Below are positions 48,219 to 59,931 of a stretch of 64,000 nt of DNA, in pieces (positions within the stretch are counted from its first letter, which is position 1; each line of letters opens with the position of its first letter). The notes beneath the pieces were generated by a model. That model was given only the letters and a program-made list of their open reading frames with translations, did no database searches and was not told where the DNA came from. The stretch covers positions 47,692 to 111,691 of the forward strand of contig NZ_JAHXBG010000034.1 in assembly GCF_020103725.1 (NCBI RefSeq), given 5' to 3'. The position numbers and the translations under genes are program-made. This DNA comes from Hyalangium gracile. Its GTDB lineage: Bacteria > Myxococcota > Myxococcia > Myxococcales > Myxococcaceae.

Positions 48219-50213
48219 TCATCCCGTACGCGCACCCACCGTCAACCCTCTTGGCCGGCTGGCAGCCGCCGCGCCTCGATCCCAGGGAGAGTCCGGTCCG
48301 CCGCGCAGCCGCGGCTCGGTCACCTGGAAGAAGCTCATCAGATGCTGCAGGCTCTCGGCCTGCGCCGCCATCTCCTCCGCCATGGCCGACAGCTCCTCGG
48401 CGGACGACGCGTTGCGCTGCGTCGCCAGGTTCAGGCTGAGCATGGCCTGGTTGATCTGGTGGACGCCCGACGACTGCTCGTTCGAGGCGGTGGCGACGCT
48501 CTTCACCAGCCTTGAGGTCTCTCCGATGGACAGGACGAGCACCCGGAGCTGCGCGCCCGAGCGCTCGGCGAGCTTCACGCTTCGAGCCGAGAGCTCGATG
48601 ATCTGCTTCGCGGAGCCCTGGCTCCTCTCCGCCAGCTTGCGGACCTCGGAGGCGACGACCGCGAAGCCCCTCCCGTGGTCTCCCGCGCGCGCGGCCTCGA
48701 TGGAGGCGTTGAGCGCCAGGAGGTTCGTCTGATACGCGATGTCCTCGACGACGGAGATGCTCGAGGCGATCTGCTTCATCGCCTCCACCGTCTCGGAGAC
48801 GGCCCGGCTGCACTCCTCGGCGTCGGACGCTCCCGCGAGCGCGAGCGACTCGACGTGGCGGCTGCTGTCGGCGTTCTGGGTGATGGAGCCGCTCATCCGG
48901 GTGAGGTTCGATGACACCTCCTCGGCGGTCGCGGCCTGCTCGCTCGTGCCGGTGGAGAGGGACTGGGACATCGACGACAGCTGCGCGGACGCGGAGGACA
49001 GCGCGCTCGCGCCCGTGCGGACCTCCGCGATCACCTGAGCCAGCCGGTGCTGCATGGAGCGGAATGCGTCCGCCAGGAGGCCGATCTCGTCGTTGGATTG
49101 GTGCTCGAGCGTCCCGGTGAGGTTGCCCTCCGCGATGCGCGTGGCCACGGAGGAGATCGTCCCCAGCGGGCGGGTGATGCGGCGGACCACGAGGATGACC
49201 GCGGCGGCGAGCATCCCGATCGCGATCACCCCCAGCGTGATCGTGAACCGGCGCAGCGCGTGAGCCGGGGCGAGCACCTGGTCGAGGGGCACGAAGACGG
49301 CGAGCGCCCAGGGCGTGTTGGTGTCGCCGATCTGGATGGGGACCACGACCTCAATCGCCTCGCCCTCGATGAACTCCGACTGGCCCCGGGTGGCCGCCGG
49401 CTTGCCACTGGAGAGCGTGCTCCTCACCAACTCCTCGGCGGGAGACGTCCCGAGCGGCTTTCCCCGAAGCTCCGCCGAGGGGTGCGAGACGAACGCGGCG
49501 TTGTGCGAGACGAGGACCGCATGCCCCGTCTCGAAGGGACGGATCTTCGCGACCTCCTCCTGGATCTGATCGAGCGTGAGATCGGCGCCCACGACTCCGT
49601 GGAACTTGCCGTTGATCAGGATCGGCACGACGGCGCTGGTCAGCAGGGTGGGCTTGCCGGCGACGACATAGCTGTAGGGGTGCATGATGATCTCCCGTCC
49701 GCTCTGCTGCGGCAGGAGGTAGTAGTCGCCGGGGCCGCCCAGGGTCTCGTGCTGGTAGTCGACGCTGGCCTCGAGCCGGATGTCTCCGGCGCCTCGGTTC
49801 CAGTAGGGGAGGTAGCGCCCCGTCGCGTCCGTGCCAGGGGTGTTCACGAAGCTCGCGTCACGCCCGTCGAACGCGTTCGGCTCCCACACCGTCCAGATGC
49901 CGAAGAGCGCTGGGGGACCTTCGAGGACCTTCCTGAGCAGCAGGTCGCCGTGCTTGCGGTCCGTCACTCCGGAGAGCTTCTGCGCCACGAAGGCCTGGGT
50001 GACCGTTCGGGCGGGACTCATCACCGCTTCGAGCCGGGCCTTGATGAGGGTCGAGTGGTGAGCAGCTACCTGGGTCGCGTTGCGTATCGCCGACTCCTCG
50101 GCGACCCGTGACAGGCGCTCATTGACGACGAAGATGAGGAGGCCGAGGGCGAGGGTGATGAGGCCACAGAGAGCGACGAGCAGTCGGGTGGTGATGCTGT
50201 TGCGAAGAGGCAT
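48219..50213 (-). CDS. Methyl-accepting chemotaxis protein with periplasmic dCache-type sensor
   Basis: A 664-residue membrane receptor that signals to a CheA kinase. Order: TM1 (about residues 10-28), periplasmic dCache domain (about 35-300) with [19 protein letters not shown] and [11 protein letters not shown]2 (about 308-330), HAMP ([18 protein letters not shown]), and the methylation and signalling helices. The tip motif [20 protein letters not shown], followed by [18 protein letters not shown], is intact. The cytoplasmic length fits a normal receptor, and the C-terminus lacks a CheR-tethering pentapeptide. It has no che genes next to it, so it must use a cluster elsewhere. The dCache fold usually binds amino acids or other small molecules. 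Confidence 0.93.
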   Translation of the reverse strand: MPLRNSITTRLLVALCGLITLALGLLIFVVNERLSRVAEESAIRNATQVAAHHSTLIKARLEAVMSPARTVTQAFVAQKLSGVTDRKHGDLLLRKVLEGPPALFGIWTVWEPNAFDGRDASFVNTPGTDATGRYLPYWNRGAGDIRLEASVDYQHETLGGPGDYYLLPQQSGREIIMHPYSYVVAGKPTLLTSAVVPILINGKFHGVVGADLTLDQIQEEVAKIRPFETGHAVLVSHNAAFVSHPSAELRGKPLGTSPAEELVRSTLSSGKPAATRGQSEFIEGEAIEVVVPIQIGDTNTPWALAVFVPLDQVLAPAHALRRFTITLGVIAIGMLAAAVILVVRRITRPLGTISSVATRIAEGNLTGTLEHQSNDEIGLLADAFRSMQHRLAQVIAEVRTGASALSSASAQLSSMSQSLSTGTSEQAATAEEVSSNLTRMSGSITQNADSSRHVESLALAGASDAEECSRAVSETVEAMKQIASSISVVEDIAYQTNLLALNASIEAARAGDHGRGFAVVASEVRKLAERSQGSAKQIIELSARSVKLAERSGAQLRVLVLSIGETSRLVKSVATASNEQSSGVHQINQAMLSLNLATQRNASSAEELSAMAEEMAAQAESLQHLMSFFQVTEPRLRGGPDSPWDRGAAAASRPRGLTVGARTG

Positions 50214-50408
50214 GTTCTCGAGGAGCCACCGACGAAGTGCCGGGGACTCCTCAGTAAAGCATGGCGCGCGTCACGGAGCCCAAGGCACGCTGGTCCCCGC
50301 CCGCATTCGCCCCTGGCTGGAATGCAGGCGGGCTGTCGAGGGACCGAGGCTCCGCTGGTGGCCGGGCTTTGACTCCGAGTGCCGGTCGCTGCGGTATCGT
50401 GCCTCACA

Positions 50409-53996
<3,588 letters not shown>

Positions 53997-54019
53997 CGCG
54001 AGGTGCGAGTGGGGACACC

Positions 54020-54442
54020 TCAGGGCTTGGTGGCCACCATGGTGTCGGCGTTGCCCCCGCCGAAGTGGGGCTTCAGACGCATGAGTAGATCGTAACGCAA
54101 TTCTCCCGCGCTGGGAGGTATCGCGCGATTCACTTCAAAGCTGATGCTGGTCATCGTCGTGATGCGCTGGGAGCGGGACTGACTGTCGAATTGCTCCGTT
54201 GGCAAGAGCAGGGGGACCTCCGACGCGGAACGGAGAGAGAGGAAGGCGACCGCACGAACCTGAAGCACGAGCTCGAGTTCGTCTCCCGGAGCGACCACCA
54301 TGCACTGTTCCGGGACGTCGGAGGGAGCCCACGTTCCCTTCCCGTTGACCACCAGCGTGCGGGTCGGTTTGAGTTCCCCTCCTTCGGAACGAAGCGGGAA
54401 CTCCTGGTTCAGCGCATTGATGATCAGCTGGTGCTTGGCCAT
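54020..54442 (-). CDS. Conserved-looking small protein downstream of the FHA activator, unknown
   Basis: A 140-residue soluble protein with no signal peptide, membrane segment or recognised motif. The first half is beta-like (LVVNGKGTWAPSD, MVVAPGDELELVLQVRAVAFLSL), and the second half contains TMTSISFEVNRAIPPSAGELRYDLLMRL. Start ATG 54442 follows an AGGAG ribosome site. It lies 75 bp after the stop of the sigma-54 activator on the same strand, so it may be co-transcribed. It is convergent with the TPR kinase gene. I cannot name the family. Confidence 0.7.
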   Translation of the reverse strand: MAKHQLIINALNQEFPLRSEGGELKPTRTLVVNGKGTWAPSDVPEQCMVVAPGDELELVLQVRAVAFLSLRSASEVPLLLPTEQFDSQSRSQRITTMTSISFEVNRAIPPSAGELRYDLLMRLKPHFGGGNADTMVATKP

Positions 54443-54517
54443 GGTGCTGCTCCTTTCGACTCCTCGAGCCGGGTGCATGCTGCCGCCCTGAACCTGTGCA
54501 CGGAGCATGCCGCGGCT

Positions 54518-56167
54518 TCAGCCGTTCCTGGTGCTCAGGCCCAGTTCCTTGAGGCGCCGGGTGAGCGCCTTCTTGGAGACCTCCAGGCGTCGGACCATCT
54601 CGTCCAGGTCGCCCTCGCACTGCTGGTGGCAGGCGGTGATCTCCTCCGAGCTCAGAGTCCCCGCCCTGCGGATGTTCGGGTGTTTGTCGATGAGATCGTA
54701 GATGGAGGAGCGCGGGATTCCGAGCCAGTCCGCCGTCGTCTTGAGATCCCATGCGTGTTGCCGGAGCGCCGAGATCAGCTCTTCTCCCGTAACCTCGGTG
54801 GACTTGCGCCGAGCCACCGCCGGGGCGGGTTTCGGGGGGGGCTCCGAGGGCGAATCCCCGGAGGTGGGAGGTGAGGGGAGGGGCGCCGAGGCGGAGTCCA
54901 GCTCCTCGGCGAGCCGTGGGTCCACCTGGAGGACGGGTTGGCCCCTGCTGCCAATCACCAGCTGCCGGGTGAGGTTGCGCAGCTGGCGCACGTTGCCGGG
55001 CCAGGCGTAGCGCAGCAGGCGCAGCGCGAGCGACGCCGGCAGCCAGGGCTCGGCATAGGGGTCCCGGGGCGTGAGGAGGTGGGCCTCGCCAATGGCCGCC
55101 AGCTCCTCCCGGGCGAAGTGCTGGAACAGCACTCCGAGGTCCTCGCGGCGCTCGCGCAGGGGTGGCAGCCGGATCTCGTAACCCGCCAGGCGGTGCAGCA
55201 GCGGCGCCTTGAAGCGCCCGTCCCGGATCTGCTCCTCCAGGTTGGCGTCGGTCGCGGCAATCAGTCGGACATCCGTCTTGATGGGGGTGTGTCCACCCAC
55301 CGGGTACAGCTCGCCGGTCTCCAGCACCCGGAGCAGCATCACCTGCACCTCCGGAGGGGCCTCGCCCACCTCGTCGAGGAAGAGGGTGCCTGCCTGGGCG
55401 GCGCGGAAGAAGCCCTCCCGATCGCGGGTGGCTCCGGTGAAGGCGCCCCGGTGCGCGCCGAACAGCTCGGCGGCCGCCAGCTCCTTGGGAATGGCTCCCA
55501 GGTTCACGCTGATGAAGGGACGCTCCTTGCGCGGGCTGTGCTGGTGGATGGCCTGAGCGACCAATTCCTTGCCCGTGCCGGTCTCTCCTCGGACCAGCAC
55601 CGGGACTTGGAGATCGGCGATGCGCTGGATGTGTTCGCGCACGCGCCGGATGCCCGGGCTCGCGCCCACCATGCCCAGCATGTCCCCCGGGGCTTTCGTC
55701 TGGCTCGAGGCCAGGTGCAGCAGCAACACCACCCGCCCGGAGAGCTCCAGAGGAATCCCAGCCGCCAGCTCCTGCGGTGTGAACTCACGGCTCGTCACGT
55801 GCTGCTCGCCCACCGTCACCCGGGTTCCACCCTCCGCCACTCGCAGCCGGAGCCGCCCTCCTTCGCCCGGAGAGAACACGATGGGGTGGCGGCTCACGAA
55901 GGGATCGGCCAGGGGCTGCCCGAAGGTGTCTCCTGGCCGGGTGAAGTTCGGGCCATTGCGAGACAGGGCCACCTCCCGGCCCGTGGCGACAGCCTCCAGC
56001 ACGAGCCGCTCTCCGGCCCGGGTCGCCGTGGGGTGGGAGATGAGGGTCAGTGCTGGCACCCCTTGATCCGAGGACGCCACCGCCGCGCTGTGTTCGTGGC
56101 CGGCGGCCGTGGAGACCTCGGCGATTCCCGAGGGGGACAAGGACTCGCGGGGCTCGGAGCGAGACAT
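54518..56167 (-). CDS. Sigma-54 activator with FHA-like N-terminus
   Basis: A 549-residue enhancer-binding protein. The N-terminal 140 residues carry a divergent FHA fold (LALSRN..., FVSRHPIVF, GGTRVTVGE), which would sense phosphothreonine proteins. The AAA+ domain is complete: GETGTGKE, GAFTGA for sigma-54 contact, GTLFLDEVGE, LPPLRERREDL. After a Pro/Ser-rich linker, two helical regions end the protein (DLKTTADWLGIPRSSIYDLI, then LEVSKKALTRRLKELGL), of which one or both form the DNA-binding helix-turn-helix. Start ATG 56167 is preferred to GTG 56185; neither has a strong ribosome site. It is divergent from the crystallin-like lipoprotein gene, whose upstream region has a consensus sigma-54 promoter and palindrome: the likely target. 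Confidence 0.9.
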   Translation of the reverse strand: MSRSEPRESLSPSGIAEVSTAAGHEHSAAVASSDQGVPALTLISHPTATRAGERLVLEAVATGREVALSRNGPNFTRPGDTFGQPLADPFVSRHPIVFSPGEGGRLRLRVAEGGTRVTVGEQHVTSREFTPQELAAGIPLELSGRVVLLLHLASSQTKAPGDMLGMVGASPGIRRVREHIQRIADLQVPVLVRGETGTGKELVAQAIHQHSPRKERPFISVNLGAIPKELAAAELFGAHRGAFTGATRDREGFFRAAQAGTLFLDEVGEAPPEVQVMLLRVLETGELYPVGGHTPIKTDVRLIAATDANLEEQIRDGRFKAPLLHRLAGYEIRLPPLRERREDLGVLFQHFAREELAAIGEAHLLTPRDPYAEPWLPASLALRLLRYAWPGNVRQLRNLTRQLVIGSRGQPVLQVDPRLAEELDSASAPLPSPPTSGDSPSEPPPKPAPAVARRKSTEVTGEELISALRQHAWDLKTTADWLGIPRSSIYDLIDKHPNIRRAGTLSSEEITACHQQCEGDLDEMVRRLEVSKKALTRRLKELGLSTRNG

Positions 56168-56194
56168 TGGGCCCGACTGTACCACTCAAGGGCT

Positions 56195-56232
56195 CGGCGA
56201 CATGTCGCCGATGGTTCCCAGACTGTCGCCGA
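56195..56232. promoter_or_regulatory. Palindrome and half-site, candidate enhancer of the sigma-54 promoter
   Basis: CGGCGACATGTCGCCG (56195-56210) is a perfect 16-bp palindrome. A second TGTCGCCGA (first copy 56203-56211) recurs at 56224-56232, exactly 21 bp later, two helical turns. The array ends about 70 bp upstream of the -24 element at 56300. Half-sites match those near the other FHA activator (14884-14911). Confidence 0.62.
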
Positions 56233-56299
56233 AGGATTTGAAGCGTCGCGGACCTGCGCCACGCGAGGCGCTCCCTCGGAAGCGGCACGTCGCGCGTCG

Positions 56300-56315
56300 T
56301 GGCACGTGGGTTGCT
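56300..56315 (+). promoter_or_regulatory. Consensus sigma-54 (-24/-12) promoter
   Basis: TGGCACGTGGGTTGCT matches all fixed positions of TGGCACR-N4-TTGCW with correct 16-bp layout. It faces the crystallin-like lipoprotein gene; transcription should start near 56326, giving a leader of about 94 nt before ATG 56420. The divergent gene encodes a sigma-54 activator. Confidence 0.75.
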
Positions 56316-56419
56316 CATGCCCAGGCCACGGGACGACCTGGGGTGCTGCCAGGCGGCCTGAGCTGCATCCCCACGCAGTCAGCAGTGCTCTCACACCCCT
56401 TCAAAGACAAGGAATTGCC

Positions 56420-57067
56420 ATGAAAGCTCATGACTTCAAGCCGTGGTGCCATGCCCTCGTGCTCACCTCTCTGCTGGTGGGTTGCGGAGGTGTCGAGGGC
56501 GGAGGCGACGCGGTCGAGGACTCGAACCCGGAGGCCGTCAGCGCTGCCCTCGCGACGAGCGCGCGGGGGCGGGTGACCCCCGAGAAGCACTGCGTCACGA
56601 GGGCCCAGTCACTGAAGCCCGGCGCGCCGCTCCCGGAGCCGTCCGCCGCTCCCCCGGAGGATTGCTTCCCCACGTTCTCCGAGGCGATCTCCTTCGCCAC
56701 CCGAGGCGCCATCCGGCTCCCCCTGACGGCGAAGCCGGCGGATCTCAAGGAGGAGGATCTGAAGGCGGCACCAGTCCCGTCGGGCCTGCCCTACGCGATC
56801 GGCATCGGATACACCGAGACGGGCTTCTCAGGCAGTTCGATCGTCTTCACGGCTGTCGAGAACTGCGGCGCCATCCTCTACGCGTCCATGCCCTCTGGCT
56901 GGAACGACGCCATCTCCTCCATGCAGACCTTCATGGGCTCCAGGTGCAGGCACTCGTTTCTCTTCGAGCATGTCAACTTCCAGGGGGCCTCGCTCGACTG
57001 TGGCCTGGGGTGCAATTCTCTGGGCGTGTTGAACAAGCAAACCTCGTCCATCTTCTGGACGCAGTGA
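56420..57067 (+). CDS. Lipoprotein with beta/gamma-crystallin-like domain
   Basis: A 215-residue exported lipoprotein (lipobox LLVGC, about Cys22). After a low-complexity linker (about 25-115), the C-terminal 100 residues read as a beta/gamma-crystallin-like or I36-type fold: GYTETGFSGSSIVFTA, then SGWNDAISSMQTF, then CRHSFLFEHVNFQGASLDC. The GFSGSS and NFQGAS turns and the SWND-like signature are typical Greek-key motifs that often bind calcium. Start ATG 56420 follows AAGGAA. It is the apparent target of the consensus sigma-54 promoter at 56300-56315. Comparable crystallin-like proteins in myxobacteria occur in spore coats, such as protein S; a developmental role here is inference. Confidence 0.8.
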   Translation: MKAHDFKPWCHALVLTSLLVGCGGVEGGGDAVEDSNPEAVSAALATSARGRVTPEKHCVTRAQSLKPGAPLPEPSAAPPEDCFPTFSEAISFATRGAIRLPLTAKPADLKEEDLKAAPVPSGLPYAIGIGYTETGFSGSSIVFTAVENCGAILYASMPSGWNDAISSMQTFMGSRCRHSFLFEHVNFQGASLDCGLGCNSLGVLNKQTSSIFWTQ

Positions 57068-57079
57068 CGCTGTAGAGGA

Positions 57080-57113
57080 AGGACGGGAGCATGGGCAGTC
57101 CTGTTCCCGTCCT
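57080..57113. terminator. Bidirectional hairpin between convergent lipoprotein genes
   Basis: AGGACGGGA (57080-57088) and TCCCGTCCT (57105-57113) pair perfectly around a 16-nt loop, between stops at 57067 (+) and 57135 (-). Confidence 0.58.
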
Positions 57114-57134
57114 GGCTCGAGAATCGAAAGCCGG

Positions 57135-58976
57135 CTACCAGGGGCAGTTGACGACGTCCACGGTGCGGGTGACGGGCGTGGCGCTGTTGCCGCCGCTGTC
57201 CGTCAGTGTATAGGTCACCGTGTACGTGCCCGCGGCCCAGCCATTCACATCGCCGCTGAACCGCACCTGGGGCGTGAGGTCGCCGTAGCACCCGTCCGTT
57301 CCGGTATAGCCCGGCTCCTTCCACTGGCTGCCGCAGGTGTGCGTCATGCGCGTGGCGCCCTTGAGCGTGAGCGTCGGCGCCACCCGGTCATCCACGATCA
57401 CCGTGCGCGTGGCGTTCAGCGAGTGCCCATGGTTGTCCCACGTGGCGTACGAGACCCAGTAGGTGCCCTCGGCCTTCGTGTTCGGACCCGGACCGGAGGC
57501 GTCCGCGCCCGTGTTGTAGGCGTACACGGGCAGCGGGTTGCCGCACCCGTCCACCGCGGTGGCGCCCGCGTCGCTGTACGGGGCCGAGCCGCACTCCAGG
57601 ATCTGCTGCGCACCGCCGTTGATGACGAGCGTCGGCGGAAGCGTGGTGCAGTCGGGGGGCGCATCCTCCTGCACGTCATCCACGAGGCGCGCGAACAGGC
57701 GCGAGGACGGGGCGTCCTTCACGTACAGCGCCATCAGGTGCCCAGGCCCCGTCGCGGCGATGCCCGGCTGGTGGGACTGCGACGACGAGTCGAGCGCCGA
57801 AATGGTCAGCTCCGCTCCGGCTCCGCCCGTGGCGGGGATCCGCGTGAGGAACAGCTTCAGCCCTCCGTCCCGCGTGCTCAGCCAGGCCACCCGGTAGTCC
57901 CTGCCGTCGAAGGTCACGATGCCCTGCTGGACGAGCGACTGCCCCACGGTGGAGACGGCATCGAGCACCGCGCCATCCGAGCCCCGCACGCGCGTCTGCT
58001 GGAGGCTGGTCCCGCGCTTCCAGGTCACCAGGAAGTTGTTCCCGTCCGAGGCGACGTCCGGAGCGTCCTCGTCCACGGAGTTGGAGGTGATGTTCACGAG
58101 GGGGTTGAGCGCCTGCCGGGTCTGCGCATCGAGGCGCAGGCCCCAGATCTCGCTCGACGCGGTGTAGTGGCTTCCGGACCAGACCACCATGTAGCGGCCA
58201 CCGCCGTAGGTCACGCGCGGCTTCGCCCCGCTCTGCACGGCGAGGATGGGGCTGTACGTGTCGACCAGCTGCCCATCCGAGGCCCGCACCCAGGCTCCCC
58301 GGATGGCCGGCCTGGGAACCCCGCTGCCGGGGTAGTAGTAGCCACTCCACACCACCAGGTAGTTCGTCCCGTCAGAGGCCACGGACGGGTACATGTGCGA
58401 CAGCTCCCCGTAGGGGTTGGGCTCGATGACGCTGAGCTTGCGGGGCGCGTCGAGCACCGCTCCATCCGAGGCCCTCACTCGCGCCCCGTAGACGATGGCG
58501 TTCGCGTTCCAGACCACCAGGAAGTGGGTTCCGTCGAAGGCCACCGCCGGGAAGACTTCGTCGCTGCCAGTCGTGGCGATGGCGATGCGCTGGGTGTCCA
58601 GCACGGCGCCATCCGAAGCCCTCACCCGAGCGCCAATGACGTTCACGGAAGGGGAGGAGGAGGGGGAGGAGTTCACGACCTCCGTCCAGACCACGAGCGA
58701 GAGGCCATTGCCCGCGGCGACGGCCGGCATGATCTGCCCGACCCACTGCGGCATGTACGGATCCGCCAGGGGGAGCTCGGGCGAGACCACGGGCGTGGAG
58801 GAGGTGCTCGCCTGCGTCGAGGACTGGAGCGTCCGCGCCTCATTCGCGGCCACCGGCTCGGCGCCGTCGGTCGAGCCGCACGCGGGGAGCACTCCGAGGA
58901 TGAGCGCGCCCAACACGGCGGCTCGAGAAAAGGGCACAAGGCCCCGGGGGGAAACAGCACAGGATGTTTCGCGCAT
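57135..58976 (-). CDS. Large lipoprotein with propeller-like repeats and Ig-like C-terminal domains
   Basis: A 613-residue exported lipoprotein (lipobox GVLPAC). Residues about 85-415 contain recurrent blocks of the form VASDGTNYLVVWSG..., GARVRASDGAVLD, spaced by about 50-60 residues, suggesting a beta-propeller. The C-terminal part has two Ig-like domains of the DUF5011 type (DDRVAPTLTLKG, GTYTVTYTLTDSGGNSATPVTRTV) with paired cysteines. It should be a surface protein, perhaps binding sugars or proteins. Start ATG 58976 is used; GTG 58994 is 18 bp upstream in frame, and no strong ribosome site distinguishes them. No family function is known to me. Confidence 0.8.
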   Translation of the reverse strand: MRETSCAVSPRGLVPFSRAAVLGALILGVLPACGSTDGAEPVAANEARTLQSSTQASTSSTPVVSPELPLADPYMPQWVGQIMPAVAAGNGLSLVVWTEVVNSSPSSSPSVNVIGARVRASDGAVLDTQRIAIATTGSDEVFPAVAFDGTHFLVVWNANAIVYGARVRASDGAVLDAPRKLSVIEPNPYGELSHMYPSVASDGTNYLVVWSGYYYPGSGVPRPAIRGAWVRASDGQLVDTYSPILAVQSGAKPRVTYGGGRYMVVWSGSHYTASSEIWGLRLDAQTRQALNPLVNITSNSVDEDAPDVASDGNNFLVTWKRGTSLQQTRVRGSDGAVLDAVSTVGQSLVQQGIVTFDGRDYRVAWLSTRDGGLKLFLTRIPATGGAGAELTISALDSSSQSHQPGIAATGPGHLMALYVKDAPSSRLFARLVDDVQEDAPPDCTTLPPTLVINGGAQQILECGSAPYSDAGATAVDGCGNPLPVYAYNTGADASGPGPNTKAEGTYWVSYATWDNHGHSLNATRTVIVDDRVAPTLTLKGATRMTHTCGSQWKEPGYTGTDGCYGDLTPQVRFSGDVNGWAAGTYTVTYTLTDSGGNSATPVTRTVDVVNCPW

Positions 58977-59066
58977 AGAGGCGCCGTATCTCACGGCTCG
59001 CGGGCGCGACAGAAACAGAAAAAGCTGCCTACGTTGAACTACGCGGACAGCTGGTGAAACGAGATG

Positions 59067-59100
59067 ACTGCCCGTGAGGCTTCACCGCCAAACGGGCAGT
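59067..59100 (-). terminator. Hairpin after the Cys-rich lipoprotein gene
   Basis: ACTGCCCGT (59067-59075) and ACGGGCAGT (59092-59100) pair perfectly around a 16-nt loop, about 40 bp beyond the stop at 59142 on the minus strand. Confidence 0.5.
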
Positions 59101-59141
59101 GGAGGACTCCCATGCGCGTGCTCGGGAGCCCCAGCCACGGC

Positions 59142-59540
59142 TCAACGACAGCCGTAATCCGAGCAGGACTTGTATGTATAGGTGTTTTGTCCGGTGTAGG
59201 ACCAACTGCCGCAGCTGGAGCTGCAGTTGTCGGACTTGAAGCAGTACCTGACCTTCTGCCGGTTGATGTACCTGCCGCAGAAGATCGTCATCTCATAGGG
59301 GTTGCCGGGGTTGCAGAAACAGCCGATGTCCGCGTAGCCGTTGCCGTAATCACAGGAAGTGTCCGTACCGTACTGGTAGTACCCGGCCGGGACGCAGGCC
59401 TGTTGGGTCACGGGGCCACCTTCCTCGGATGAAACAGGTGTCTCGTCCGCGACGATATCCTCCGACACGTTGTCTTCCGTGGGGCCGCAACCCGCGAGAA
59501 CCGCGCCGAGTGCGACAGTCACCAGCCAGTGGAGCTTCAT
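59142..59540 (-). CDS. Small Cys-rich lipoprotein
   Basis: A 132-residue exported protein with lipobox VLAGC (about Cys17). The mature part has 11 cysteines and many Tyr/Gly/Asn residues (CDYGNGYADIGCFCNPG, CGSWSYTG), which suggests a small disulfide-rich fold. Start ATG 59540 follows CCAAGGAGGACATC, the strongest ribosome site in this part of the window; the in-frame extension upstream is therefore not used. No family is recognised. It appears to be a single-gene unit with its own hairpin. Confidence 0.75.
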   Translation of the reverse strand: MKLHWLVTVALGAVLAGCGPTEDNVSEDIVADETPVSSEEGGPVTQQACVPAGYYQYGTDTSCDYGNGYADIGCFCNPGNPYEMTIFCGRYINRQKVRYCFKSDNCSSSCGSWSYTGQNTYTYKSCSDYGCR

Positions 59541-59931
59541 GATGTCCTCCTTGGGACTTGATTGAGGCGGACGAATCATCGTCATCCCCACGCGGCCGTC
59601 AACGAAGTCTCGACCGTTGCCACTGACCGCGGGCAGGCCCCCGGAGGCGGTCCAGGCTTCGAAGGACTCCTCGCTGAAGTCATCGCAGTTCATGCTGTGG
59701 AACGAGCGCGAGAGTCCCCGGAGCTGCTGGACGTAGCCCTGGGTGAGCCTGACTGTTGATGGTCCTCAGGGAGCGCGTGTTTCTGATCCTCAGTCGACCG
59801 GGATTCCAGATCTCAGATCTCCACCGTCATCGTCGCCCCGGATCGACAGAGCCTGCGAGATGAGCGGCACCGCTCGAGGTCCGCCTTCAGTGTCCCGCAC
59901 GGCGTGGAGCCCTGCAACTGAGAGCGGTGGA
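59541..59931. other. 391-bp gap without a clear gene
   Basis: The region between the lipoprotein start and the serine hydrolase stop carries a minus-strand frame with protein-like composition (LTQGYVQQLRGLSRSFHS, CDDFSEESFEAW) that continues into the lipoprotein frame but has no start context or known family. It may be a gene relic. A short AGATCTC duplication lies near 59812-59820. Otherwise nothing is seen; the lipoprotein promoter should be here. Confidence 0.4.

Noticed and set aside
54938..57067. 709-codon plus-strand open frame ending at the crystallin-like lipoprotein
   Set aside because: Its first 490 codons are antisense to the sigma-54 activator; the real gene starts at ATG 56420 with a lipobox.
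59541..59693. N-terminal extension of the Cys-rich lipoprotein
   Set aside because: ATG 59540 has a near-ideal ribosome site and starts the signal peptide; the extension would bury the signal.
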